A stretch of DNA of 64,000 nucleotides. It comes from Bacteroidales bacterium (GTDB lineage: Bacteria > Bacteroidota > Bacteroidia > Bacteroidales > UBA6680). Where the stretch lies: NCBI GenBank assembly GCA_025210735.1, contig JAOARD010000041.1, forward strand, positions 1-64,000, in the 5' to 3' direction. Below the pieces are notes generated by a model. That model had not been told where the DNA came from. It was given only the letters and a program-made list of their open reading frames with translations, and ran no database searches. A program made the translations under genes and the position numbers. This document shows, one piece after another, positions 37,812-47,329 of the stretch (its first letter is position 1; every line of letters starts with the position of its first letter).

Positions 37812-40800
37812 GTGAATAAGAAAATCGCACATCGGGTACAGAACCGTCCGTTACCTCTGTCCATACACCTGTTGAGATATCTATCTTATAATTTTTTAGT
37901 CCTGATTGACCTCCTTGACCAAAATTAATATCAAAAACTACCGCATCGTTGTACTCACTAATATCACTTATGAAGTATGAGTAAGGGCTGGTACCTCCAT
38001 TTAATACCTTAGTTCCTTTAGAGACACCATTATGAAACAGCTCTGCCTGAGATGAGGATAGATCAACCGTAACGCCATATTTCCCGGAAGTATTTATAAC
38101 ATTAACAGGTTGCTCGTTTCCTCCCCAATATTCAAATGGACCTCCGGAAAATCCAAAGGAGTGACCTCCGCCTATAGTACCGGACATCTCGACATATGCT
38201 TTATTAATATTTTTTGCACCAATTGATGAACTGGCATAGCCCACCTGATTTGTAGAGGAGTTAAAGTATAGGTTACCTTTACTTAAATCAGGAAGTTTAT
38301 CCACCGGAGAGCCCCAATCATCCAACGACAGAGGATCTAATATTGCAAAGTTACGTGTTGGACTATCCAGCATCTGATCTATGTATTTAGCCCCATCTTT
38401 TCTGCTATCATAATTTACAAGAGTCCAATTATTATTGTTTCCGGAGTTGTCTTTTCCCGGATTGGTCTGGTCTGAAAAATTCAGATAAAAACCTGCTGCT
38501 CCGTATGCTCCGTTATAAGCCAATGGCATCCATTCACTGTGTCTGAACTCACCAAAATCTGATGCAGTAAGAGCCTCTCCATCAATAAAATTAACCTCTG
38601 CCATATAACCATCAAATGTTTTCTTATTATCAGAACCAGATGATAAAGCAGCGTAATCAGTTCTCCGACCAATCTCCATAACAGGATATGACTGATTATT
38701 TATTGCCGTAGCCTCATTTAGTGCAGGAATAAAACCTGATCCGGCATATTCTGTTGTCTGTTTTACTCCATCTATATAAAAAATCAGTCTATCACTCTTC
38801 TCAATATCCGGCAGAGTTGAGTTATAAACAACAACTATATGTCTCCATTTATTATAAACTTTATTTATCGATGATGGAAATTCTCCTTTTATATAATCTG
38901 TATTATAAGCTCCATGATAGAAATACCTTCTCTTAAAGTCTAATACCGATCCATTATTTAAACTCCCAGTTCCGGAACTAAACAGATTATCAACCTCGTC
39001 AGAAGCATGTTTAATCCACATGCTTAGTGTCCACTTCTGTTTATTTCCGCTTACATTACCTTTAGTGAGGTATTGATTAAGTGTTTTATCAAACCGCAAC
39101 GAATAGTCTATCTCATAACTATTGGTTACAGTAATCTTTATACTCTTCTCTGTTACATCGCCAACATCATTTGTTGCAGTAATGGTATAGGTATACTCTC
39201 CTTCTGTATCCGGAAGTGTTATCTCCACGTTTCCAGAATAGGTTTTATTACCTGTAAAAGCTCCATCTGTGCTACTAGCTGTAACTGAAATAACATTCTC
39301 AGCATTCCAGTTAAGTTTTACTTTAGATCCTATAACTGATTTGTTGGCAGATGTTGTAAATGTTAAATCAGGAGAAAATGTATTATCTGATAGTGTTCTG
39401 TAGCCTTCAGGCGGAAGATATTTAAAACGTGCATGAGGCAACTCATAATCCTCAGCCAATCTCCATGTTCCGTTGCTGCTAAGGATATAGTTGTTCAAAT
39501 CTTGCTGACCTCCCTGACCATAGTTTACGGTTATCTCTGTACCATGAGCTGTTGAACCATTACCATAATAGGGTACAATACCGGTACTTATATCTGTGAA
39601 TGTTTGATTAATACCTGATACAACATCATTAATAATAAAATTCTCATCTGTTTTAATCCATAACTTTGAATCGTCTGCATTTAATGCTAATCTTATTATG
39701 CCTCCATTAGATCCCGGGAATGATTTCCCCAATTTCTTTATTGATACATTATCCTTTACTCCTATTTGTCCATCAGATGAAGACCCCCAGAATCCGTTAG
39801 CAAGATTTTCCCAATAGTATTTACCTGCACTTACAGACATATTTCCGAATGCATCATTATTATTTGTACCGTTGTCTTTACCTGATGAATAGTATAGGTT
39901 TCCACTGGTAACGTTTCCGTTACCTTCTGTTTTTTCATGATCTAACACAGTAAAGTTGCGTGTTGGGCTGTCAAGCATTTGATCTGTATATTTGTCTCCA
40001 TCTTTATCCCATACTCCAATCATCTCCCAATGATTTCCGTTACCTGAAAAATCAACTCCCGGAGCTTCCTGATTTGAGAAATTAAGATAGAAGCCATTTG
40101 ATCCGTAATTTGATATTACTGGTTGTTTTGGAATCCACTTATTACCCATAGACTCTCCAAAATCATCTTTGGTCAACGTTTGTCCATCAATAAAATGTAT
40201 CTCTGCAAGGTAGCCTTCAAAAAACTCTTTTGTTCCAGCATCCAGATAGCCTTTATGTGTACCTATAGAGTGGACATAATTTCTTAATCCAAAATAGGTG
40301 TCGTCTGTTGCTGAATTATCATTTATTGTTAACTCTTTTTCAACTCCATTAATATAAATCTTTACTCCACTGGTTGATGTATAGGCTGTATTACGAACAA
40401 TCATTACATGCTTCCACTCCGTATCTGTATAGTTCTCCATATCTGCAACAACATTTACGTTATTGGTTACATGATCCGGTGTTGATCCAATCCACATCTT
40501 CTCACTTGACTCTGCTAATGATATAAATGAGTATCCTTGAGATATTCCATTGCTATGTGTTGAGGTAAATATCTTCTCATATCCATTAGGCTTTGTATGT
40601 TTCATCCAGAAACTTAGCGTCCAGTTTTCACCTGTATGGTCTTCCTGTGGTACCCACTGCAAATAGTGCTCCTTATCAGAATCAAATCTTAATGAATAGG
40701 GTATTTTATAATTGTTATTTACTATTATGGTCAGGCTCTCTTCTGAGGCAACTCCTCTACTATTATAACATTTAATTGTATAACTGTACACACCGGGTTC

Positions 40801-43800
40801 TGACGGAGATGTAAATGTATGACTATCCAGATTAGATACATCAACAGGTGTAGAGTAATTATTATCATTAATACTATATATCTCTTTCTTTACAGCATTC
40901 TCAACTATCCATTTTAGTGTTATCTCTGCTTCAGGTTTAACCGATAGCAGATTTGAGTAGAACGTTTTTATAAAGGGTCCGATAAATGGTTCGCTAACCG
41001 GATGGAATCCTTTAGGTGGGTGATATTTAAAACGTGCATCGGGGACTATTGACGGATCTGTTATCTCTGTCCATACACCTGTTTCTGTATCTAACTTATA
41101 ATCTTTAAGTCCGATTTTACCTCCTTGCCCAAAATTTACTTCAAGGTAGGGGTGATAGTTTCCATGATCAGAGGTATATCCCCCAAACATGGGAAGGTAT
41201 GGCCCATCAGATTCTATTATCACATTCGGCTCCGTATCCTCTTCCGGATTATTAACCCATGTATTATTATATTTCTTAATCCATATTCCTTTTTCTGATG
41301 CTTTAAAAGCCATTGCCTCTGTAGCCCCCGATGGTGCTCCAAATGTTATATATTCTTCTATATAGTTGTATTTATTGCTACTTGTTATGTAACTCCCACT
41401 AAATTCAATATCATGTTGTGCAATTCCAAACGCTTCTCTGTATAATGAATTTGACGTATTCAATCTCTGAATCTCATAGTATACATTATCGTTATCAAGC
41501 TTTACAGTAGACGGAAACATTTTCCACGAACTATTATTAGTTACAAAGTATAATCGCATGTTTCCGTTACTTATCTTTCTATCGGCAGATGAGTATTCTC
41601 TATTCAAAACACCATAGTTATTTGTCGGACTATCAAGCATCTGGTCAATATACTTAGTACCATCTTTTGACCATGACCCATTAAGTGTCCAGTGGTTATT
41701 GTTTACAGACAGATCTTTACCCGGATCTGTCTGATCAGAGAAATTCAGGTAATAACCTGTTACACCATATTCACCAGTGTATCTTTCAGGAACCCATTCT
41801 CCATCTTCTATCTTTCCAAAACCAGATATATTCTGAGCTATTCCGTCAACAAAGTTAATCTCTGCCAAATAGTAATCAGATGCATTACCCGATGCTGGAT
41901 CACGTTTTCCTATATAATGTGTATATGATGAATTTGAGAAATTAGTTTGATAATTCTTAACCGGAAAACCGTTTGCTGTTTCTATAAGGTTTTCTCTGTT
42001 TCCATCAACATATATCTTTACTCTGTCCTCTTCTGTATCTTCGTCTGAGTTATATATAACAACAATATGATACCATTTACTCTGATCTGTAAACTTGCCT
42101 GTTGTACTAACATGATATCTGGTATTAACATCTGTTCCACCATTCATAAACACAACAGCTATTCTGTTCAGATCGTCTGCAGCATTATAACCTGTAGATA
42201 TCCAGTGGCTTTTATAACTACCTCCATTTGAAGCAAAAAGTACTGATGACGACTCTGTATTTGTAAACTTAACAAATGCACTAAATGTCCACTTTCTGCC
42301 ATTACCATCAGAACTAAATGTTTTACTTATATATTGGTTATCATCATTATCTAACCTTAAAGAGTAATTTATTCTGTAATCATCAAACACTTTTATCCTA
42401 ATGTTCTTATCAACACTTATTCCTTCAGAATTTATAGCTATAAGTTTATATGTGTAAACTCCCTCTGTTGCAGGTGCGGTAATCTGAATACTATTACCTG
42501 TTACCTCAACAGGTACGGTGTAAACATCATGATCGTCACTTTGTAGTTTTAATACCTCAGCATCTTCTACACTCCACAATAGGTTGAATGAATTCCCAAT
42601 ATATACCTCATTTCTGTCAGCTGTAAAAGAGTTTATAACAGGAATATACACCTCTGATGTACGTACAAACATCCGGTGTTTTGTAATATACCAATCTGAT
42701 GATAGCTTATCGGGTGTTCTTACATCATTACCATAACATGATCCATCGTTTTCAGTATAATGTTTCTGATGTCCGATAGAAAACGGTCCCTGATTACCTG
42801 GTTGACTTCCTCTAAGACCACCGTAACTTATTTTTTGTTTACTGTTTGGGCAATACAGATAGTTTCCTCCAATCACTATTTCGGCTCTATTGTACAGATT
42901 CTTTACTTTGTTAGAGTACCATGATTCATCATCTTTTAGCAAAAGTCTGGATAGCTGACCATGTTCTGTTCCCGGATCCCAAAACTCATCGGGAGCTAAT
43001 ATAACATATTCATCCGTCTGAACAGACATCCATTCAAATGTCTTATCAACAGGAACTGTTTCAGGAAAACTATACGTTTTTTTTGTGCCTTGTGCCGATC
43101 CTTCCGCATCTCTGATTATTAACATCTCTGACATTCCGGTTAAGGTATGCCATATTTTAGATACGTGATTTTCAGATTCATTAGCAATATCCCCAATACC
43201 TTTAGTCCATGCATCACCGTGATAAAGATATTTTGTATTTAATGTTTGATCATCTGAATATCTGTAAACCATAGTCCATCCTCCACCAGACGTTGTCATA
43301 TCGCAATGCGCAACAAATGGTTCTACACCATTCTCTACCAACCCATCAGGATCAATTATATACAAACCGTCTTTCTCAAAATTATCAGGATACAGTGCTC
43401 TGTGAGAGGTACACGATTTTAATGCTGTACCAGATGATACCGATTCTGTATTTAATCCCTCTGTGGTAAAATCGCAGTATACACTAAAAGGTACCAAATT
43501 ACCAGACTCTCCATCAGGATCAATCTTGTAGACACCATTCTCTGTAATACCTTTGTCTTTATAACCTTTGCACGATATTGGAGTAGAGACAATGTTTATC
43601 TGATTACTCTCTACAGAATTACCATCAAATTCATTATCATTTGGTGTAACCAAAACTCTCCACTTCTCTCCTGTTTTTGTCTCAGCAGCTACTATTATAT
43701 CATCTCTGAAGTTACCATTATATGCCCCATCAGGATTCAGACAATTGTTAAACATAGCCTCTATCTGTTCCTGACTCAGTGCTCTTTTATACACTTTAAA

Positions 43801-45684
43801 GTCGTCAATATAACCTGAGTATTGATCGCCCGGTGCATGTGGCGATTCACAGTTAATATGAAGTCCCAGATACAGTTTTACACTGTTACTTCTGACAAAA
43901 CCATTAAACAGACCTACACTCTGATGTTCTTTTCTTACACCGTCAATATACAGTGACTGGAAATTATTAGCCTCAAACACCGTAACTATATGGTGCCATT
44001 TATTATCCTTTAATTCAGATGCCTGATTATATATAAGCTCATATGTATTTCCGTTTTTATCACGCATTGCAAACTTCATATCGTTTCCTACAATATTTAA
44101 CTCTACAACATCGCTTATGCCCAGATAACACCCATAATAGCTATAGATAACACCCTCTGAGGTTGTCTTTATCCAGACTGACATGGTTATACTACTCTGT
44201 GCGGCATCTAAAAAGGGGGTTCGTTCAGAGTCATTAAATCTTATACTACTATTGTTAAAATGATAACAACCTTTACCATCGTATCCTTCATCCGATTTAT
44301 ACGATACACCTGTACCCTGAAATGAACTTACACCGTTTATATAGTTTTTAATATTAATTCCATCCCCCATAGTACCACCGTCAAAAGGCATATCTATGAT
44401 TTTAATTGACTCAAACCCACTTCCGTTGTCAACCTGCCAGTCATAAATAACTTTAGAATCAGTAGGGTTAATAGCACTATACGTCAACTCCAGATTTTCC
44501 GCAGAGATACATTCAGAAGCACCTGTGTTTATCTGAGCCCCCTCTATTTTAGGAGGAGATATCAATATCTCGTTACTACATACCTTATCTACGTCTCCGT
44601 TTTCATCGTAAGAAGTAACACATAACTTCCATTTTTCATTAACAGTAGTTTCTGCTGCCACTATCTTATCATAGTTCTGATTGTATAACTCCTGTACCTG
44701 TTCTGGACTCAAAGCTCTGTTGAAAACCTGAAAATGATCTACTCCACCATTTATCGCAGCTCTCTCATCTGACAATGTAATATCAGCATTACTCTGAACT
44801 CCTGTATTTCTGGATGTTGTTTTTGATGCAATCTGCGATCCATTAATATACATTGTAACCTCAGATCCTTTCATTACCAATATTACATTTATCCAGTTGT
44901 TTGAATTTGAAGAACTCCATCCCGAATTAATACCCTCATTAGAGAAACTTCCACCTGAGATTCGTTGCGAATAACATATACTATTTTGTGGTAACGATCC
45001 TGCCGTATTACTTAACGGAGACACTACCAGCACATCTTTATTAGAGTTAGAAAATACCCTTTGGTAATTAGGTCCATCATCTACAGAAGAGGAGAATGGT
45101 TTACCCTTATACCATAAAGAGTAGGTTTGATTAGTAAAATCAAGTTCCGGAAAGTTAAAAACATAATGTGGTCTTCCGGGAGCAGAGGGCTGTCCCTGTA
45201 TATTCAGGTATCCATCGCCAGCTGCACCACCTGTTGCATGATAGGTAAGTCTGCTATTATTGGTAACTGAAATAATGTTACCATCAGCATAATTTTTAAA
45301 TGAGTTATTTGGATGCTGAACCTCAAAATTAAAGTCGATTAGTTTTGTCGATTTATATGTAACCCCGTCATCAACACTTACCTGCCAATCATAAACAAGA
45401 CCTGCATTTGCGGGAATTGTTCCTGACAAAGTAGCTATAAGGTTCTCTACTGTAAAAGCCTCTGTATTCCCGTTGTTTATTTTCACTGATGTTAACTCTA
45501 CCGGAGCCATGTACATTGCGTTTGCAGATAATAACAAAGGTGTATAATGTATACCGGTATTATTATATTCATCTGAATACAAATTGGTGGTTGATTTATC
45601 TCCTGTTCCTGTTGCATAGAATTTAGTTGACAGTAAAAAAAGAGATACTATTACAAGTAGAATATGTGATATCCGGGGTCTCAT
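36565..45684 (-). CDS. Giant secreted modular surface protein D, 3039 aa
   Basis: ATG at 45684 gives MRPRISHILLVIVSLFLLS, a signal peptide different in detail from A-C. Residues about 45-700 hold two nested LamG/split-Ig units. Residues about 705-1020 hold only two fibrinogen-like modules, one short (YCDFTTEG, no GGGW) and one complete (HCDMTTSGGGW). An Ig-like domain and three LamG + SPRY-like units follow (to about residue 2628), each unit with a YSLRF start, a DQMLDSPT.N(Y/F) linker and an (N/Y)FGQGG strand. The protein ends with the conserved terminal module and RRRLIVVETQ. It is the smallest complete giant and is weighted toward LamG-SPRY rather than fibrinogen-like modules. Function is inferred as in the paralogues: exported, probably a surface or matrix protein. 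Confidence 0.93.
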   Translation of the reverse strand: MRPRISHILLVIVSLFLLSTKFYATGTGDKSTTNLYSDEYNNTGIHYTPLLLSANAMYMAPVELTSVKINNGNTEAFTVENLIATLSGTIPANAGLVYDWQVSVDDGVTYKSTKLIDFNFEVQHPNNSFKNYADGNIISVTNNSRLTYHATGGAAGDGYLNIQGQPSAPGRPHYVFNFPELDFTNQTYSLWYKGKPFSSSVDDGPNYQRVFSNSNKDVLVVSPLSNTAGSLPQNSICYSQRISGGSFSNEGINSGWSSSNSNNWINVILVMKGSEVTMYINGSQIASKTTSRNTGVQSNADITLSDERAAINGGVDHFQVFNRALSPEQVQELYNQNYDKIVAAETTVNEKWKLCVTSYDENGDVDKVCSNEILISPPKIEGAQINTGASECISAENLELTYSAINPTDSKVIYDWQVDNGSGFESIKIIDMPFDGGTMGDGINIKNYINGVSSFQGTGVSYKSDEGYDGKGCYHFNNSSIRFNDSERTPFLDAAQSSITMSVWIKTTSEGVIYSYYGCYLGISDVVELNIVGNDMKFAMRDKNGNTYELIYNQASELKDNKWHHIVTVFEANNFQSLYIDGVRKEHQSVGLFNGFVRSNSVKLYLGLHINCESPHAPGDQYSGYIDDFKVYKRALSQEQIEAMFNNCLNPDGAYNGNFRDDIIVAAETKTGEKWRVLVTPNDNEFDGNSVESNQINIVSTPISCKGYKDKGITENGVYKIDPDGESGNLVPFSVYCDFTTEGLNTESVSSGTALKSCTSHRALYPDNFEKDGLYIIDPDGLVENGVEPFVAHCDMTTSGGGWTMVYRYSDDQTLNTKYLYHGDAWTKGIGDIANESENHVSKIWHTLTGMSEMLIIRDAEGSAQGTKKTYSFPETVPVDKTFEWMSVQTDEYVILAPDEFWDPGTEHGQLSRLLLKDDESWYSNKVKNLYNRAEIVIGGNYLYCPNSKQKISYGGLRGSQPGNQGPFSIGHQKHYTENDGSCYGNDVRTPDKLSSDWYITKHRMFVRTSEVYIPVINSFTADRNEVYIGNSFNLLWSVEDAEVLKLQSDDHDVYTVPVEVTGNSIQITAPATEGVYTYKLIAINSEGISVDKNIRIKVFDDYRINYSLRLDNDDNQYISKTFSSDGNGRKWTFSAFVKFTNTESSSVLFASNGGSYKSHWISTGYNAADDLNRIAVVFMNGGTDVNTRYHVSTTGKFTDQSKWYHIVVIYNSDEDTEEDRVKIYVDGNRENLIETANGFPVKNYQTNFSNSSYTHYIGKRDPASGNASDYYLAEINFVDGIAQNISGFGKIEDGEWVPERYTGEYGVTGYYLNFSDQTDPGKDLSVNNNHWTLNGSWSKDGTKYIDQMLDSPTNNYGVLNREYSSADRKISNGNMRLYFVTNNSSWKMFPSTVKLDNDNVYYEIQRLNTSNSLYREAFGIAQHDIEFSGSYITSSNKYNYIEEYITFGAPSGATEAMAFKASEKGIWIKKYNNTWVNNPEEDTEPNVIIESDGPYLPMFGGYTSDHGNYHPYLEVNFGQGGKIGLKDYKLDTETGVWTEITDPSIVPDARFKYHPPKGFHPVSEPFIGPFIKTFYSNLLSVKPEAEITLKWIVENAVKKEIYSINDNNYSTPVDVSNLDSHTFTSPSEPGVYSYTIKCYNSRGVASEESLTIIVNNNYKIPYSLRFDSDKEHYLQWVPQEDHTGENWTLSFWMKHTKPNGYEKIFTSTHSNGISQGYSFISLAESSEKMWIGSTPDHVTNNVNVVADMENYTDTEWKHVMIVRNTAYTSTSGVKIYINGVEKELTINDNSATDDTYFGLRNYVHSIGTHKGYLDAGTKEFFEGYLAEIHFIDGQTLTKDDFGESMGNKWIPKQPVISNYGSNGFYLNFSNQEAPGVDFSGNGNHWEMIGVWDKDGDKYTDQMLDSPTRNFTVLDHEKTEGNGNVTSGNLYYSSGKDNGTNNNDAFGNMSVSAGKYYWENLANGFWGSSSDGQIGVKDNVSIKKLGKSFPGSNGGIIRLALNADDSKLWIKTDENFIINDVVSGINQTFTDISTGIVPYYGNGSTAHGTEITVNYGQGGQQDLNNYILSSNGTWRLAEDYELPHARFKYLPPEGYRTLSDNTFSPDLTFTTSANKSVIGSKVKLNWNAENVISVTASSTDGAFTGNKTYSGNVEITLPDTEGEYTYTITATNDVGDVTEKSIKITVTNSYEIDYSLRFDKTLNQYLTKGNVSGNKQKWTLSMWIKHASDEVDNLFSSGTGSLNNGSVLDFKRRYFYHGAYNTDYIKGEFPSSINKVYNKWRHIVVVYNSTLPDIEKSDRLIFYIDGVKQTTEYAGSGFIPALNEATAINNQSYPVMEIGRRTDYAALSSGSDNKKTFDGYMAEVNFIDGEALTASDFGEFRHSEWMPLAYNGAYGAAGFYLNFSDQTNPGKDNSGNNNNWTLVNYDSRKDGAKYIDQMLDSPTRNFAILDPLSLDDWGSPVDKLPDLSKGNLYFNSSTNQVGYASSSIGAKNINKAYVEMSGTIGGGHSFGFSGGPFEYWGGNEQPVNVINTSGKYGVTVDLSSSQAELFHNGVSKGTKVLNGGTSPYSYFISDISEYNDAVVFDINFGQGGQSGLKNYKIDISTGVWTEVTDGSVPDVRFSYSPPTGFYPLNEIFISPDIGSFKADPTEVNSGSTTNLEWTVTGSVKEELWLDGEKVADITGQSPYTITPPEELGEYTYILKTYSGAGLVSTKEVKITVTSAVSVESVQINDNNAEYRSNQRLEAVHTGLNPADGNLIYNWFVDKGSGSNTIADVIMSFDGNTVNDQSGNNNNGALHDDESDGYNSNGKYGVGYEFDGINDYIEMPTIGNLFNSDFSYSIWVYIPSEARTEDVSFFNVRNFDDTGTGDHRAGHIVLQSDDNIRFECKGEGDNVLLEKTKNLSITKDVYLHFVVSKRGNEFRFYYNGEEQPDMRITTSGSTAIDDNNISIGRLNSNTVTGYFKGRVDELMIFNRALSSNQIKSVYENGMKYIVPSETRVTDKWQVKVIPSNGTNTGEEKQSQQVTITASRRRLIVVETQ

Positions 45685-45730
45685 TGCAATTCAGTTTTTA
45701 ATTCTATTACACTACCAAAGTCTACACCTC

Positions 45731-45813
45731 ATAACAAAGCACTAAACCACTGGTATTTATAATTTACAAAAACTATTATAGTATAACTATTTTTAAGAGT
45801 GGTTTTACATTAA
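45731..45813 (-). promoter_or_regulatory. Shared promoter-like block upstream of gene D
   Basis: Same block (TTTTTGTAAATTATAAAT ... TTTAGTGCTTTGTTAT) with the 28-bp gap between TTTG boxes. Here it lies only about 50 nt before the ATG, and the leader inverted repeat of A-C is missing. Confidence 0.6.
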
Positions 45814-45852
45814 AGAAACCTTAGAGATAAATGATCATCTTCCTTCCAATGC

Positions 45853-45892
45853 AATATGTCAGATCAAATTCGGGAATTTAATCTGACATATT
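45853..45892. repeat. Strong 40-nt hairpin between D and E
   Basis: AATATGTCAGAT pairs perfectly with ATCTGACATATT. After one mismatch, AAATT/AATTT pairs around a CGGG loop, giving a stem of about 18 positions. No T-tract follows on either strand, so it is probably not an intrinsic terminator. A decayed copy lies in the C-D gap. Confidence 0.65.
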
Positions 45893-45929
45893 GTTTAAAC
45901 ATAATAGAAACAAATTGTTGTTGATCCCA

Positions 45930-46091
45930 TATAGATGAATGACCATTGATACCATAGTATAGATGAACGCCGTTATCCGATAGAGACGAATTGCCATTGA
46001 TATCATAGTAGAGATGAACGGCCGTTCATCTCTACGGCTATTCATCTCTACAACCGTTCATCTCCACGACCATTCACCCCTACTGGGTTTC
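45930..46091 (-). repeat. 16-bp repeat array with 28-bp palindrome at 3' end of gene E
   Basis: On the minus strand: GTAGAAACCCA, GTAGGGGTGAATGGTC, GTGGAGATGAACGGTT, GTAGAGATGAATAGCC, GTAGAGATGAACGGCC, then the inverted arm. The palindrome is at 46008-46035, 45 nt past the stop. Inverted degenerate units continue to about 45930. Confidence 0.8.
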
Positions 46092-47329
46092 TACAACTAT
46101 CAGGCGACGACGTGAGGCGGTTATTGTTACCTGTTGGCTCTGTTTCTCCTCGCCTGTATTTGTGCCATTGTTTGGTATCACCTTTACCTGCCATTTGTCT
46201 GTTACACGCGTCTCTGATGGTACTATATATCTCATTCCATTTTGGTATACAGATTTTATCTGACCTGAGCTAAGTGCACGATCAAATATCATCAACTCAT
46301 CTACACGTCCTTTAAAATATTCGGTTACTATGTTGCTGTTTAATCTACCTATCGAGATGTTGTTATCATCAATGGCAGTTGAGCCGGAGGTGGTTATTCG
46401 CATATCTGTCTGCTCTTCTCCGTTATAGTAGAAGCGGAATTCATTGCCTCGTTTGGTCACTACAAAGTTTAAATAAACATCTTTTGTTAATGAGAGATTC
46501 TTTGTCTTCTCAAGTAACAGATTATCTCCTTCGCCTTTACACTCAAAACGGATATTATCATCCGGTTGTAAAACAATATGTCCTGCACGGTGATCGCCAA
46601 TTCCGTTATCATCAAAATTACGAACATTAAAGAACGATACATCTTCTGTTCGTGCTTCTGATGGTATGTATACCCAGATACTGTAACTGAAATCGCTGTT
46701 AAACAGGTTGCCTATTGTTGGCATCTCTATATAGTCATTTACTCCATCAAACTCATAGCCAACGCCATATTTTCCGTTACTGTTATAGCCGTCGTTCTCG
46801 TCATCGTGCAATGCACCGTTATTATTGTTACCGGATTGGTCATTTACGGTATTACCATCAAATGATATTATTACATCTGCTATTGTGTTACTTCCCGATC
46901 CTCGATCTACAAACCAGTTATATGTCAGATTTCCATCTGTTGGATTAAGACCTGTATGCACGGCTTCTAATCTTTGGTTTGAGCGATACTCTGTTTTATT
47001 GTCGTTTATCTGTACTGACTCAACAGATACTCCTTCTGCTGTTACCGTTACCTTAACCTCTTTTGTTGATACAAGTCCTGCTCCGCTATAGGTTTTTAGT
47101 GTATATGTATACTCACCCGGCTCCTCTGGCGGTGTAACAGTATATGGCGATTGTCCGGTTATATTAGCTATCTTATTGCCATCTAACCACAACTCCTCTT
47201 TTACCGATCCGGTTACTGTCCACTCCAGACCTGTTGTACCTCCTGAACCCACCACTGTAGGATTTGCTGTAAAACTACTAATATCAGGCGACACAAATGC
47301 ATCGTTAATAGGGTAAAGTCCTGTTGGTG
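46080..47329 (-). repeat. Conserved 3' module, copy E
   Basis: Ig-like plus terminal LamG segment and tail, nearly identical to copies B, C and D. Confidence 0.85.
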
